A DNA stretch of 64,000 nt from Amycolatopsis oliviviridis (GTDB lineage Bacteria; Actinomycetota; Actinomycetes; Mycobacteriales; Pseudonocardiaceae): NCBI RefSeq assembly GCF_014654365.1, contig NZ_BNAY01000003.1, positions 930,001 to 994,000 on the forward strand. Reading direction: 5' to 3'. The notes under the pieces were generated by a model. It searched no databases and was not told the origin of the DNA. It saw nothing but the letters and a program-made list of their open reading frames with translations. Each line of letters opens with the position of its first letter. The stretch's first letter is position 1. This document shows, one piece after another, positions 24,129-32,392 of this stretch. The position numbers and the translations under genes were made by a program.

Positions 24129-25174
24129 GGCATCGCGAGCGGCAGCCGGACCTCGAAACGGCAGCCTGGACCGTCGTTCCGGACGCCGATACGGCCGCGA
24201 TGGGCCTCGACGAGGCCTTTCGCGATCGCCAGCCCGAGTCCGCCGCCGCTCGCCAGCCCGCCGCGTTCGGGCGTCCGCGCCGGCGTCCCGCGGAACGCGA
24301 CGTCGAAGACGCGCCCGATCTCGTTCTCGGGGATCCCGCCGCAGCCGTCGGAGACCGCCAGCAGCGCCTCACCGCCTTCGATGCCGATCTGGACCGCGAC
24401 CGTCCCGTCCGGCGGGGTGTGCCGCACGGCGTTGGACACCAGGTTGCGCACGATCCGCGCCAGCTCCGGGTCACTGCCGGAGACGACCGGCCACACGGTG
24501 GCCTGCTCGATCATCCGCACGCGTTTCTGCTCGGCGAGCGGCGCCTGCGCGGCGACGGCGTCGCTCACGACGTCACGCAGCGGCACGGCGGCCATGGTCA
24601 GCTCCAGCGCGCCCGCGGTGATCCGCGACAGCTCGAACAGATCGCCGACCATGCCCGACAGCCGCGTGGTCTCGCCGCTGATCCGCCGCGCGTACCCGGT
24701 GACCTCGATCGGCTCGGCGACGACACCGTCCGCGACGGCCTCGGCCATCGCCTGGATCCCGGCCAGCGGGCTGCGCAGGTCGTGGCTGATCCACGCGACC
24801 AGTTCGCGGCGTGACGCCTCCGCCGCGCGTTCCCGTTCCCGCGCCTCCCGCTCCCACACGCTGCGGCGCGCGATCATGCGGCCGAGCACCAGCGCCGGGG
24901 GCACGGTCACCAGCGCGACCAGCAGGCAGACCAGCGTCATCGTGGTCAGCGCCGGGGTGAACATGAACCCGCTGATCCCGAGCACCGCGATCAGCGTCGC
25001 CAGCACCGGGATCAGCACGAGGATCGTCATCGTGCCCGCCAGCGAACCCCGCCTGCGCAGATACAGCGCCAGCCAGCCGAGCAGCACCACCGGCACCGCG
25101 AACATCAGCGCGAACGGCAGGATGTGCCAGGCGTGCGCCAGCATCTCACCGAACGACTCCCCGGAGCCGATCAC
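24125..25174 (-). CDS. Sensor histidine kinase
   Basis: 349 residues. There are three to four N-terminal transmembrane segments (about 11-110), with no sizeable extracellular sensor loop. A HisKA domain follows with the phosphorylated His in WISHDLRSPLAGIQ, then an HATPase domain with the N-box (NLVSNAVRHT), G1 box (DGCGGIP) and GGLGLAIAKG. It overlaps the upstream response regulator by GTGA, so the two are coupled. The missing sensor domain suggests it senses membrane state or a membrane partner; the polytopic protein encoded just upstream in the same operon is a candidate. Confidence 0.88.
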   Translation of the reverse strand: MIGSGESFGEMLAHAWHILPFALMFAVPVVLLGWLALYLRRRGSLAGTMTILVLIPVLATLIAVLGISGFMFTPALTTMTLVCLLVALVTVPPALVLGRMIARRSVWEREARERERAAEASRRELVAWISHDLRSPLAGIQAMAEAVADGVVAEPIEVTGYARRISGETTRLSGMVGDLFELSRITAGALELTMAAVPLRDVVSDAVAAQAPLAEQKRVRMIEQATVWPVVSGSDPELARIVRNLVSNAVRHTPPDGTVAVQIGIEGGEALLAVSDGCGGIPENEIGRVFDVAFRGTPARTPERGGLASGGGLGLAIAKGLVEAHRGRIGVRNDGPGCRFEVRLPLAMP

Positions 25175-25872
25175 GGCCGCACCACCGGGTCGTACCGGTA
25201 GCCGACGCCCCACACGGTGGCGACGCGGACGGGTTTGGCCGGGTTCCGCTCGATCTTCTCCCGCAACCGTCGCACGTGGACGGTCACGGTGGACTGGTCG
25301 CCGAAGTCCCAGCCCCAGACCTTCTCCAGCAGATCGGCGCGGGAGAACGCCACGCCGGGATGCGTGAGGAAGAACGCCAGCAGATCGAATTCCCGGCTCG
25401 TCAAAGGAAGTTCGGCGCCGCCGAGGGTCGCCTGCCGCGCCGTCATCTGCAACGAGAGGTCCCCGTCGGTGATCCGCCGCGCCGCGGGTTCCGGCCGCGG
25501 CATCCGCGCCCGGCGCAGGACCGACGCCACGCGCAACGCGAGTTCCTTGGGGCTGAAGGGTTTCGTGACGTAGTCGTCGGCGCCGAGCTGAAGCCCGGCG
25601 ATCCGGTTCTCCTCCTCGCCGAGCGCGGTCAGCATGACGACCGGCACCTGGCTCACCTGCCGCAGCCTGCGGCACACTTCGAGTCCGTTGAGACCGGGCA
25701 TCATCACGTCGAGCACCACGAGGTCCGGGCCGGTCTCGGAGAACAGCCGCAGCCCCTCGGTGCCGTCCCCGGCGACGTCGACCTCGAAGCCCGCGACCTC
25801 CAGGTACCGCCGGACGACGTCCCGCACGGTCTCGTCGTCGTCGACCACGAGCACGCGGCCCTGTTCCGTCAT
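25171..25872 (-). CDS. OmpR-family response regulator
   Basis: 233 residues. The receiver domain has the acidic pair DDD (11-13), phosphoacceptor Asp55 (VVLDVMMPG), Thr in VVMLTALG and Lys in YVTKPF. The C-terminal winged helix contains LTSREFDLLAFFLTHPG and VTVHVRRLREKIE. It partners the histidine kinase it overlaps by 4 bases. The ATG at 25872 has GAGGTGG before it; a GTG three codons up is possible. It starts 10 bases after the membrane-protein gene stop, so the operon order is membrane protein, regulator, kinase. Regulated genes cannot be read; the divergent GT2/molybdo-enzyme operon is a natural candidate. Confidence 0.9.
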   Translation of the reverse strand: MTEQGRVLVVDDDETVRDVVRRYLEVAGFEVDVAGDGTEGLRLFSETGPDLVVLDVMMPGLNGLEVCRRLRQVSQVPVVMLTALGEEENRIAGLQLGADDYVTKPFSPKELALRVASVLRRARMPRPEPAARRITDGDLSLQMTARQATLGGAELPLTSREFDLLAFFLTHPGVAFSRADLLEKVWGWDFGDQSTVTVHVRRLREKIERNPAKPVRVATVWGVGYRYDPVVRP

Positions 25873-25882
25873 GCCATCCACC

Positions 25883-27223
25883 TCACCAGCTCGTCAGCAC
25901 CAGATGGTTCACCACCAGCGCCGTGGCCGCCGACGCGGCGAGCCACCACTGCCGCCCCTTCGGCGGCAGCAGCGCCACCGCGGGCAGCAGCCACACCTCG
26001 AACGGTAGCCAGATGCGTTCGACCTCCGCCTTCGACAGGCCGGAAAGGTCGGCGAAAGCGATCGTCAGCGCCGCGGCCAGTACGAGCAGGACGACCGGGT
26101 CGCGGAACGAGCGTTTCGGCTCGGCGAGGAACTCCGCCCCCGCCCGTCGCGTCCCGGCGATCACCGCCGGTCCGATCGCGATCAGCACCGCCGCGATATC
26201 CGCCCACACCCAATAGGAGTACGGGCGCAGCGTCGCGATCCCCTGGTAGTAGCGCTCGACCACCAGGTGATAGCCGTCGACCCACCAGAACCCGGTCAGC
26301 GCGAACGCCACGACGACCGCGGCCACCCCTGCCGCGGCGAGGAGCAGGATCCGCCACTCGCGGGTCAGCACGACGACGGCCAGCACGATCACGCCCAGCA
26401 GCACGAGACCGTACGAGAGGAAGAGCCCGAACCCGAGCAGCAGACCGCCGGGAAGCGCGAGGATCCGCCGCCGGGTGGCGAGCGCGAGCAGCGCGATCCC
26501 GGTCGCGGTCACCCCGGCGAACATCCCGTCCGCCGAGACGCCGAGCCAGATCGCCCCCGGGGTCAGCACGGCGAACGGCAGGACCGTCCTCGCGGCGTCC
26601 TGCCTGCCCAGCGCGGAGAGCGTCACCGGTACCGCGACCACGGCCAGGCAGCCGGCCAGCACGACGAACGTCGAGGCCCAGGCTCCGCCGTGCAGGCCGA
26701 GCCGGTCCAGCCAGACGAAGACCAGCGTCGCGCCCGGCGGATGCCCGGAGACGTGCGTCGTCCACGAATCCGGCTGGAAATCGAGGATGCGCGACGAGAA
26801 TTCGCTCAGCATCTTCGGGATGTCGGTGATCCCCGGGACCTCGTGCAGGTACTCGTGCTCCGTGGTCAGCCTGCCGGTGAACCCGCGCGCCCAGCCGTCG
26901 ATCATCGCCAGCGAGAACGTCCACGCCAGCGCGGTCACGTAACCGAGCGCGAGCAGCGGACGCCAGCGCAGCCGCGCGGCGAGCGAGGGACCTTTGGTGA
27001 CGACGAGGAGCGCGAGCACGACGGCGGCGAGCGACCCCGGCCCCACATGCGGCAGCCACAACCCGAACAGCGGCGGCGCGAAGGCGTAGATCACCACGCC
27101 GGAACCGGGGCGGTTGTAGTAGAGGCCGACCGCGATCGCGGCGGCGACCACGAGCATCGCCAGCCCGACGGCGATCAGATCGGCCCGGCGGCCCGTGCGG
27201 GAGGGGGCGGTGACAGTGGACAT
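25883..27223 (-). CDS. Polytopic membrane protein, glycosyltransferase 39/87-like
   Basis: 446 residues with about twelve hydrophobic segments. After the first transmembrane segment come a loop with TTEHEYLHEVPGI and a conserved-looking TTHVSGHPPGATLVFVWLDRLG, the layout of polyprenyl-phosphate-sugar (GT-C fold) mannosyltransferase-like proteins. It may transfer sugars on the outer membrane face, but the acidic catalytic motif is not certain. The ATG at 27223 lies 7 bases after TATGGT (27231-27236, minus strand), suggesting a leaderless mRNA; an ATG at 27235 is the alternative. It is divergent from the GT2 operon and heads the two-component operon. An AGGGACCTTTG element (26986-26996) lies inside it and encodes part of TKGPSL. 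Confidence 0.7.
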   Translation of the reverse strand: MSTVTAPSRTGRRADLIAVGLAMLVVAAAIAVGLYYNRPGSGVVIYAFAPPLFGLWLPHVGPGSLAAVVLALLVVTKGPSLAARLRWRPLLALGYVTALAWTFSLAMIDGWARGFTGRLTTEHEYLHEVPGITDIPKMLSEFSSRILDFQPDSWTTHVSGHPPGATLVFVWLDRLGLHGGAWASTFVVLAGCLAVVAVPVTLSALGRQDAARTVLPFAVLTPGAIWLGVSADGMFAGVTATGIALLALATRRRILALPGGLLLGFGLFLSYGLVLLGVIVLAVVVLTREWRILLLAAAGVAAVVVAFALTGFWWVDGYHLVVERYYQGIATLRPYSYWVWADIAAVLIAIGPAVIAGTRRAGAEFLAEPKRSFRDPVVLLVLAAALTIAFADLSGLSKAEVERIWLPFEVWLLPAVALLPPKGRQWWLAASAATALVVNHLVLTSW

Positions 27224-27366
27224 CACCGGCACCATAACCGCGTTCCCGCCGTCCGGCGGCCTCGGCGAGCGGTCCGTCAGAACTCGGTAAGAACTTCACC
27301 GACGTCATGATTCGGTAAGCACGGCAAGGGTTTTCGTCCGTCCACCCCGGACTTAACGTGCGATGG

Positions 27367-28023
27367 GTGAACGATGACCAGGTTGACGTCGTGCTCCCCT
27401 GTCTCGACGAGGCCGGTGCCCTCCCCGGGGTGCTGGCGGCCCTGCCCGCGCGCTATCGGGCGATCGTGGTCGACAACGGTTCGAGCGACGGCTCCGCCGA
27501 GATCGCGGCCGGGCTCGGGGCGAAGGTCGTCCACGAACCCCGCCGCGGCTACGGCGCCGCCGTGCACACCGGGCTGGAGGCGGCCACGGCGGACGTCGTG
27601 TGCTTCGCCGACGCCGACGGATCCCTCGACCTCGCCGAGCTGCCGATGCTGGTGCGCGGACTCGCCGACGCCGAGATGACGGTCGGACGTCGAATGCCGA
27701 CCGGTCCCGGGGTCTGGCCGTGGCACGCGAGAGCCGGCAACGCGCTGATCTCGGCCCTGTTGCGGTACAAGGGATTGCCGGTCCACGACATCGCGCCGCT
27801 GCGGGCCGTCCGGCGGCAGGCGCTCCTCGATCTCGACGTCACCGATCGCGCCTTCGGCTACCCGCTCGAACTGCTGCTCAAGGCACAACGCGCGGGCTGG
27901 CGGGTCGCCGAGTACGACGTCTCGTACGGCGAACGCGCCAAGGGCACGAAGTCGAAGGTTTCCGGCTCACTGCGCGGAACCCTCCGTGCGGCGCGGGATT
28001 TCGGGCGGGTGCTGAGCCGATGA
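27367..28023 (+). CDS. GT2-family glycosyltransferase
   Basis: 218 residues of GT-A fold like dolichyl-phosphate mannose synthases. VDVVLPCLDEAGALPGVL opens the fold, IVVDNGSSDGS binds the nucleotide, and CFADADGSLDL contains the DxD metal site. The C-terminal FGYPLELLLKAQRAGWRVAEYDVSY is typical of the bacterial prenyl-phosphate-sugar synthases. No transmembrane segment is fused. The GTG at 27367 lies 7 bases after TAACGT and gives a normal N-terminus, so leaderless translation is likely; a GTG at 27358 is the other option. It heads a five-gene operon in which each pair overlaps by 4 bases. Confidence 0.85.
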   Translation: MNDDQVDVVLPCLDEAGALPGVLAALPARYRAIVVDNGSSDGSAEIAAGLGAKVVHEPRRGYGAAVHTGLEAATADVVCFADADGSLDLAELPMLVRGLADAEMTVGRRMPTGPGVWPWHARAGNALISALLRYKGLPVHDIAPLRAVRRQALLDLDVTDRAFGYPLELLLKAQRAGWRVAEYDVSYGERAKGTKSKVSGSLRGTLRAARDFGRVLSR

Positions 28024-28664
28024 CCTTCTGCCTGTTGATCGTCGCCAAGGCGCCCGTGCCCGGCTTCGCGAAGACGCGGCTCTGCCCGCCCGCGACGCCG
28101 GAGCAGGCCGCCGAGATCGCGGCCGCCTCGCTGCTCGACACCCTCGACGCCGCCCTGGCGACCCCGGACGCACGCGTGGTCGTCGCCTTGACCGGCGATC
28201 TCGGCAAGGCGGCGAAGAACGCGGAAATCACCACAGCGCTGCGGAAAACGGCGGTCATCCCCCAGCGTGGTGAAGGATTCGACCTCCGTCTCGTCAACGC
28301 CCACGCCGACGCCTGCCGTCCCGGGGAATCGGTGCTGCAAATCGGGATGGACACCCCGCAGGTCACGCCGGACTTGCTGGCCGAGGCCGCGAACCGGCCC
28401 GAAGACGCCGTTCTTGGCCCGGCCGAGGACGGCGGCTGGTGGGCGCTGGGACTCAAGGATCCCTTGCACGCCAAGGCGCTCGCCGGAATCCCGATGTCCC
28501 GCGACGACACCGGCGACCAGACACTGCGCGCGCTCACCGACGTCGGCCTCGCACCCGGAATCCTGCCCACACTGTCCGATGTGGACACGATCGCGGACGC
28601 TCACCGGGTCGCGGCTCTCGACCCGGTGAGCCGGTTCGCCCGAGCGGTGGCCGAAGTCCGGTGA
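28020..28664 (+). CDS. DUF2064 (TIGR04282) glycosyltransferase-like protein
   Basis: 214 residues, starting LLIVAKAPVPGFAKTRLCPP, the signature of the TIGR04282/DUF2064 family, which has a nucleotidyl-/glycosyltransferase A fold. LQIGMDTPQVTPDLL and VLGPAEDGGWWALGL are the other family blocks. The biochemical activity of the family is not established. It is often fused to, or next to, a GT2 protein like the one encoded just upstream, which it overlaps by ATGA. The pair probably acts on the same sugar-lipid or metabolite. Confidence 0.8.
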   Translation: MTFCLLIVAKAPVPGFAKTRLCPPATPEQAAEIAAASLLDTLDAALATPDARVVVALTGDLGKAAKNAEITTALRKTAVIPQRGEGFDLRLVNAHADACRPGESVLQIGMDTPQVTPDLLAEAANRPEDAVLGPAEDGGWWALGLKDPLHAKALAGIPMSRDDTGDQTLRALTDVGLAPGILPTLSDVDTIADAHRVAALDPVSRFARAVAEVR

Positions 28665-29272
28665 CCGCCTTCGATCGTGGCCTGCTCGGCCACCGCTGCT
28701 GGCTGGAACTGGCGACCGGCGAACGCGTCGACCTGCCGGTGGACCGCTGGACGGCCATCCCTTGCGAAGGCGACGACGTCCTCCTCGACGCCTGTGACGG
28801 CCCGACGCTCGACGTCGGCTGCGGCCCCGGCAGGCTCACCGCCGCGCTGTCCGAACGTGGTGTCGCCTCGCTCGGCGTCGACATCTCGGCCACCGCCGTG
28901 CGGCTCACCCACGCCCGGGGCGCCGTCGCGCTCCACCGCGACGTCTTCGACCGGCTGCCGGGGGAAGGCCGCTGGCGGCACGTCCTGCTCGCCGACGGGA
29001 ACATCGGCATCGGCGGCGACCCGCTCCGGCTCCTGTCCCGGATGGCGGAACTGGTCGGCGACGGCGGCACGGTGCTCGTCGAGCTCGAACCGCCCGGCCG
29101 CGGCATCCGGCAGGACCGGGTCCGGCTGCGCCCGGATGACGGCGGCGCCTGGTTCACCTGGGCATGGGTCGGCGTCGAGGCGATCGCGGAACTCGCCGCC
29201 CGCACCGCGTTCCGGGTCGCCTGGGCCACCCGTCGCGACCACCGCTGGTTCGCCTGCCTGGAGAAAGCATGA
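28661..29272 (+). CDS. SAM-dependent methyltransferase
   Basis: 203 residues. TLDVGCGPGRLTAALSERG is the SAM-binding motif and GVDISATAV the second acidic strand; VLLADGNIGIGGDP replaces the usual motif IV. The C-terminal HRWFACLEKA is compact. It overlaps both neighbours by 4 bases (GTGA and ATGA) in the five-gene operon, so it presumably modifies the product or carrier handled by the GT2/DUF2064 pair. The acceptor is unknown. Confidence 0.8.
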   Translation: MTAFDRGLLGHRCWLELATGERVDLPVDRWTAIPCEGDDVLLDACDGPTLDVGCGPGRLTAALSERGVASLGVDISATAVRLTHARGAVALHRDVFDRLPGEGRWRHVLLADGNIGIGGDPLRLLSRMAELVGDGGTVLVELEPPGRGIRQDRVRLRPDDGGAWFTWAWVGVEAIAELAARTAFRVAWATRRDHRWFACLEKA

Positions 29273-30336
29273 GCACGACTTCCGAGCGGGTGACGTCCCG
29301 GATCGGGCTCGCCCTCGCCGTCACCTTCACCCTGTGCTTCGTCACCGGCCTGATCAGCCATCTGATCCAGCATCCGCCGTCGTGGTTCGGCTGGCCGAGC
29401 CGCCCGGTCTGGCTGTACCGGGTCACGCAGGGCACGCACGTGATCTCCGGGATCGCGTCGATCCCGTTGCTGCTGGCCAAACTCTGGAGTGTCTACCCGA
29501 AGCTGTTCGAGCGTCCGGTGATCCGTTCCCTGCCGCACGCGCTGGAACGCCTGTCGATCCTGGTGCTGTCCGCGGCCGCCTTCTTCGAACTCGTCACCGG
29601 CCTGTTCAACGTCGCGCAGAACTATCCGTGGAACTTCTACTTCCCGCAGCTGCATTACGCGGTCGCGTGGGTGGCGATCGGCTCGATCCTGGTCCACGTC
29701 GCGGTGAAACTCCCGATCGTCCGCCGCTCGGTCCCCCAGGCACCCGAGCCCTCGCGGCGTGCCTTCCTCCGCACGACCTGGCTGGCCGCCGGAGTCGCCG
29801 TCGTGGCGACGGCCGGGGCGACGGTTCCGTTGCTGCGCGGCGTTTCCGGGCTGTCCTGGCGTAGCGACAAGGGACCGCAAGGCCTTCCGGTGAACCGGAC
29901 CGCCGAAGCGGCAGGCGTTCTGGAAACGGCGAAAGACCCGAACTGGCGGCTGTCCGTGGTGACGCCGAAGGGCACGAAAACCTTTTCGCTGGAAGAACTC
30001 CGCGCGCTCCCTCGGGTCTCCGCCGAACTGCCGATCGCGTGCGTCGAGGGCTGGAGCCAGTCCGCGCGGTGGAGCGGTGTCTCGCTGCCGGAGTTGCTGC
30101 GGCACGCCGGAGGCGCGCCGGGCACCCCGGTCCGCGTGTTCTCACTGGAGAAGGCGGGCCCTTACGGGATCAGCGATCTCCCCGGCGAGCACACCGCGGA
30201 CGAACTCACCCTGCTGGCCCTGGAACTCAACGGCGAAGTGCTCGACGCCGACCACGGCTTCCCGTGCCGGATCATCGCCCCGAACCGGCCCGGCGTCCTG
30301 CAGACGAAATGGGTCACCCGGTTGGAGACGCTGTGA
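29269..30336 (+). CDS. Membrane-anchored molybdopterin-dependent oxidoreductase (sulfite-oxidase fold)
   Basis: 355 residues in two parts. Residues 10-150 hold four transmembrane segments with spaced histidines, like a cytochrome b561-type domain. After a linker with SRRAFLRTTW (a twin-arginine-like motif ahead of a hydrophobic stretch), the C-terminal part is a sulfite-oxidase-type molybdopterin domain in which IACVEGWSQSARWSGVSLPELL supplies the molybdenum-ligand Cys. It likely reduces or oxidises a substrate outside the membrane, with electrons passing through the membrane domain. Being fused to its membrane anchor is unusual compared with soluble MsrP. It needs Moco; moaB2 is 7 kb away. 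It overlaps both neighbours in the operon. Confidence 0.82.
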   Translation: MSTTSERVTSRIGLALAVTFTLCFVTGLISHLIQHPPSWFGWPSRPVWLYRVTQGTHVISGIASIPLLLAKLWSVYPKLFERPVIRSLPHALERLSILVLSAAAFFELVTGLFNVAQNYPWNFYFPQLHYAVAWVAIGSILVHVAVKLPIVRRSVPQAPEPSRRAFLRTTWLAAGVAVVATAGATVPLLRGVSGLSWRSDKGPQGLPVNRTAEAAGVLETAKDPNWRLSVVTPKGTKTFSLEELRALPRVSAELPIACVEGWSQSARWSGVSLPELLRHAGGAPGTPVRVFSLEKAGPYGISDLPGEHTADELTLLALELNGEVLDADHGFPCRIIAPNRPGVLQTKWVTRLETL

Positions 30337-30743
30337 AAACGGTGCGGTTGCTGCTGTTCCTGCCCGGCCTGGGCGCGCTCGCCTGGGGCGCGACGTTGTT
30401 CGCCGAGTACGCCTTCCCGTTGCGCCCGGACGTCTTCGGGACGCTCGGCTGGCTCGCCGGCGGTCCGCTGGTCCACGACCTGCTGATCGCGCCCCTGGTC
30501 GGCGTCGTGGGATTCACGCTGAGCAGGTTCCTCCCGGAACGCTCGCGGACCCCGGTCAAGACGGGCGCTGTCCTCACCGGTGTCCTGACGCTGCTCGCGT
30601 TCCCTTTGCTGTGGCGGCCTTTCGGCGGCGCCCGGAACCCGGGACTGCACGACGCCGACACCGTCACCGGCCTGCTCGTCACCCTCGCGGTCGTCTGGCT
30701 CGGCGTCCTCGTGGCCGCGCTCGTCCCCCGGAAGACGCGATAA
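30333..30743 (+). CDS. Small membrane protein, last gene of the molybdo-enzyme operon
   Basis: 136 residues with four hydrophobic segments (about 5-25, 40-65, 78-97 and 110-130) and short polar loops. I recognise no family. Its GTG overlaps the stop of the molybdopterin oxidoreductase by 4 bases, so it may be a partner or membrane anchor of that enzyme. A perfect hairpin follows its TAA stop by four bases. Confidence 0.65.
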   Translation: MKTVRLLLFLPGLGALAWGATLFAEYAFPLRPDVFGTLGWLAGGPLVHDLLIAPLVGVVGFTLSRFLPERSRTPVKTGAVLTGVLTLLAFPLLWRPFGGARNPGLHDADTVTGLLVTLAVVWLGVLVAALVPRKTR

Positions 30744-30747
30744 AAGG

Positions 30748-30788
30748 GGCCACGCGCGACCGGGATTGGCAGCCGGTCGCGCGTGGCC
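30748..30788. terminator. Hairpin terminator, 16-bp perfect arms
   Basis: GGCCACGCGCGACCGG pairs with 30773-30788 around a 9-base loop, four bases after the TAA of the membrane-protein gene. It stands between two converging operons (the GT2/molybdo-enzyme operon and pepD) and could serve both. Confidence 0.8.
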
Positions 30789-30859
30789 TCTGGGTCCGGC
30801 CCGCTGGGGGTTCGAGCCGGGGTTGGTCTCGGCCGCGCACTGCGGCCGAGCGTCTGGAA

Positions 30860-32320
30860 TCAGTTGGGGGTGACCGGCTGGCCGCCGAGGGTCACCTCGA
30901 TGACCTTGCCACCGCTGAGGGTGAACTTGACCTTGTCGTTCGGCGCCCGGGTGCGGATCTCGGCGACGAGCGCGTCCGCGTTGGGGATCGCGCGGTCGTC
31001 CAGCTTCGTCACGACGTCACCAGATTTGAGGCCCGCCTTCTCGGCGGGGCTGCCCGGCGAGATCTCGCCGAGCTGCGCGCCACCCGTCGGTGCCGTCTGC
31101 ACTCGTGCGCCGATGAAGGTCTGCGTCGCCTGGCCGGTGTTGATGATGTCGTCGGCCGTGCGGCGGGCCTGGTCGATCGGGATCGCGAAGCCGATGCCGA
31201 CGTTGCCGCCGCTCTCGCCGCCCTGGCCCTGCGCGGACTTCGGGCTGTAGATCGCCGAGTTGATGCCGATGACCTGGCCCGCCATGTTCGCGAGCGGGCC
31301 GCCGGAGTTGCCCGGGTTGATCGCCGCGTCGGTCTGCACCGCCGACATCACCGTGGTCTGGTCGCCACCGCCACCGGCGCTCACCGGCCGGTTCAGCGCG
31401 CTGACGATGCCCGAGGTGACCGTGCCCGCCAGTTCGAACGGCGAACCGATGGCGACCACCGGCTGCCCGACCCGCAGGTCGTCGGACCGGCCGAGCTCGA
31501 CCGGGGTCAGGCCGCTGACGCCGCTGACCTTCACCACGGCGATGTCGGTCGTGGGGTCACGCCCGACGACGGTCGCCGTGCCCTTCTTGCCGTCCTGGAA
31601 GACCGCCTGGATCTGCCCGCCGCCACCGGCGGCGACCTCGACGACATGGTTGTTGGTCAGGACGTAGCCGTCGGTGCTGAGCACGAAACCGGAGCCCTCG
31701 CCCGCGCCCGAGCGGCCGGACACCTGCAGCTCGACCACGCTCGGCGACAGCTTCTGCGCCACCGATTCGACCGAGCCGGCGGGCAGGTTGCCCGTCTGCT
31801 GGGCGGGTTTCGGCGCGTCGAGCGCGTTCACGGAAGAGCCACCGGACGCGTCGCCGGTCAAGTAGCCGACCGTGCCACCCGCGACACCGCCGACCACCAG
31901 GGCGATCGCCGCGACACCGGCGAGCAGCTTGCCTGAGGTGGACTTCTGCGCCTGGCGCTGCTGCGGGACCGCGTAGACCGAAGGACCCGGTTGGGTGAAC
32001 GGCGTCTGCTGGCCGGGGATCTGGTGCCCCTGGGTGTACGGGTTCTGCTGGGTCTGCGCCTGGTGCTCCTGGGTGGGAGCCTGCTGCTGGGCCTGGGCCT
32101 GCTGCGTCTGGGCCTGGGGCGACCACGGGTTGTACTGCTGTTCCGGGGTGTAGGCCTGCTGCGCTCCGGTCTGCGGAGTGGCATGGCCGCCGAGGCCGGT
32201 CGCGTCAGGCTGCTGCGGCGCAGGCTGTGCGGCCCAGCTCGCGCTCTGCTCCGCGTCCGGCTGGGTGCCGGCGGGCCGCGCCTTCTCGGCGTCCTGGGCG
32301 CTGGGGTCGTTCTCGGTCAT
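30860..32320 (-). CDS. pepD: HtrA-like serine protease with PDZ domain, PepD-type
   Basis: 486 residues. The N-terminal 120 residues are Gln/Pro-rich and cytoplasmic, with one transmembrane segment at about 131-153. A trypsin-like domain then has His225 (TNNHVV), Asp259 (TDIAVVKV) and Ser339 (NPGNSGGPL), and a C-terminal PDZ domain runs from about residue 390. It degrades or refolds damaged exported proteins. M. tuberculosis pepD (Rv0983) is controlled by MprAB and lies next to mprB; here mprAB are 2.5 kb upstream on the same strand. The ATG at 32320 follows AGGTGAGG; the longer frame has no homology. An MprA-box-like sequence lies 22-40 bases upstream. Confidence 0.9.
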   Translation of the reverse strand: MTENDPSAQDAEKARPAGTQPDAEQSASWAAQPAPQQPDATGLGGHATPQTGAQQAYTPEQQYNPWSPQAQTQQAQAQQQAPTQEHQAQTQQNPYTQGHQIPGQQTPFTQPGPSVYAVPQQRQAQKSTSGKLLAGVAAIALVVGGVAGGTVGYLTGDASGGSSVNALDAPKPAQQTGNLPAGSVESVAQKLSPSVVELQVSGRSGAGEGSGFVLSTDGYVLTNNHVVEVAAGGGGQIQAVFQDGKKGTATVVGRDPTTDIAVVKVSGVSGLTPVELGRSDDLRVGQPVVAIGSPFELAGTVTSGIVSALNRPVSAGGGGDQTTVMSAVQTDAAINPGNSGGPLANMAGQVIGINSAIYSPKSAQGQGGESGGNVGIGFAIPIDQARRTADDIINTGQATQTFIGARVQTAPTGGAQLGEISPGSPAEKAGLKSGDVVTKLDDRAIPNADALVAEIRTRAPNDKVKFTLSGGKVIEVTLGGQPVTPN

Positions 32321-32341
32321 GTCCTCACCTTGCGGGATGGT

Positions 32342-32360
32342 CCTGAGAAGTTCCTGAGCC
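32342..32360 (-). promoter_or_regulatory. MprA-box-like direct repeat before pepD
   Basis: On the minus strand this reads GGCTCAGG-AAC-TTCTCAGG: two related 8-mers with a 3-base spacer, 19 bp in all. That is the architecture described for the MprA box (two loosely conserved 8-bp direct repeats). A similar 8-3-8 site lies before mprA. It ends 22 bases upstream of the pepD ATG. Confidence 0.65.
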
Positions 32361-32392
32361 AAAGCTGTGCATCGCACATGAGTATGGCCCCG

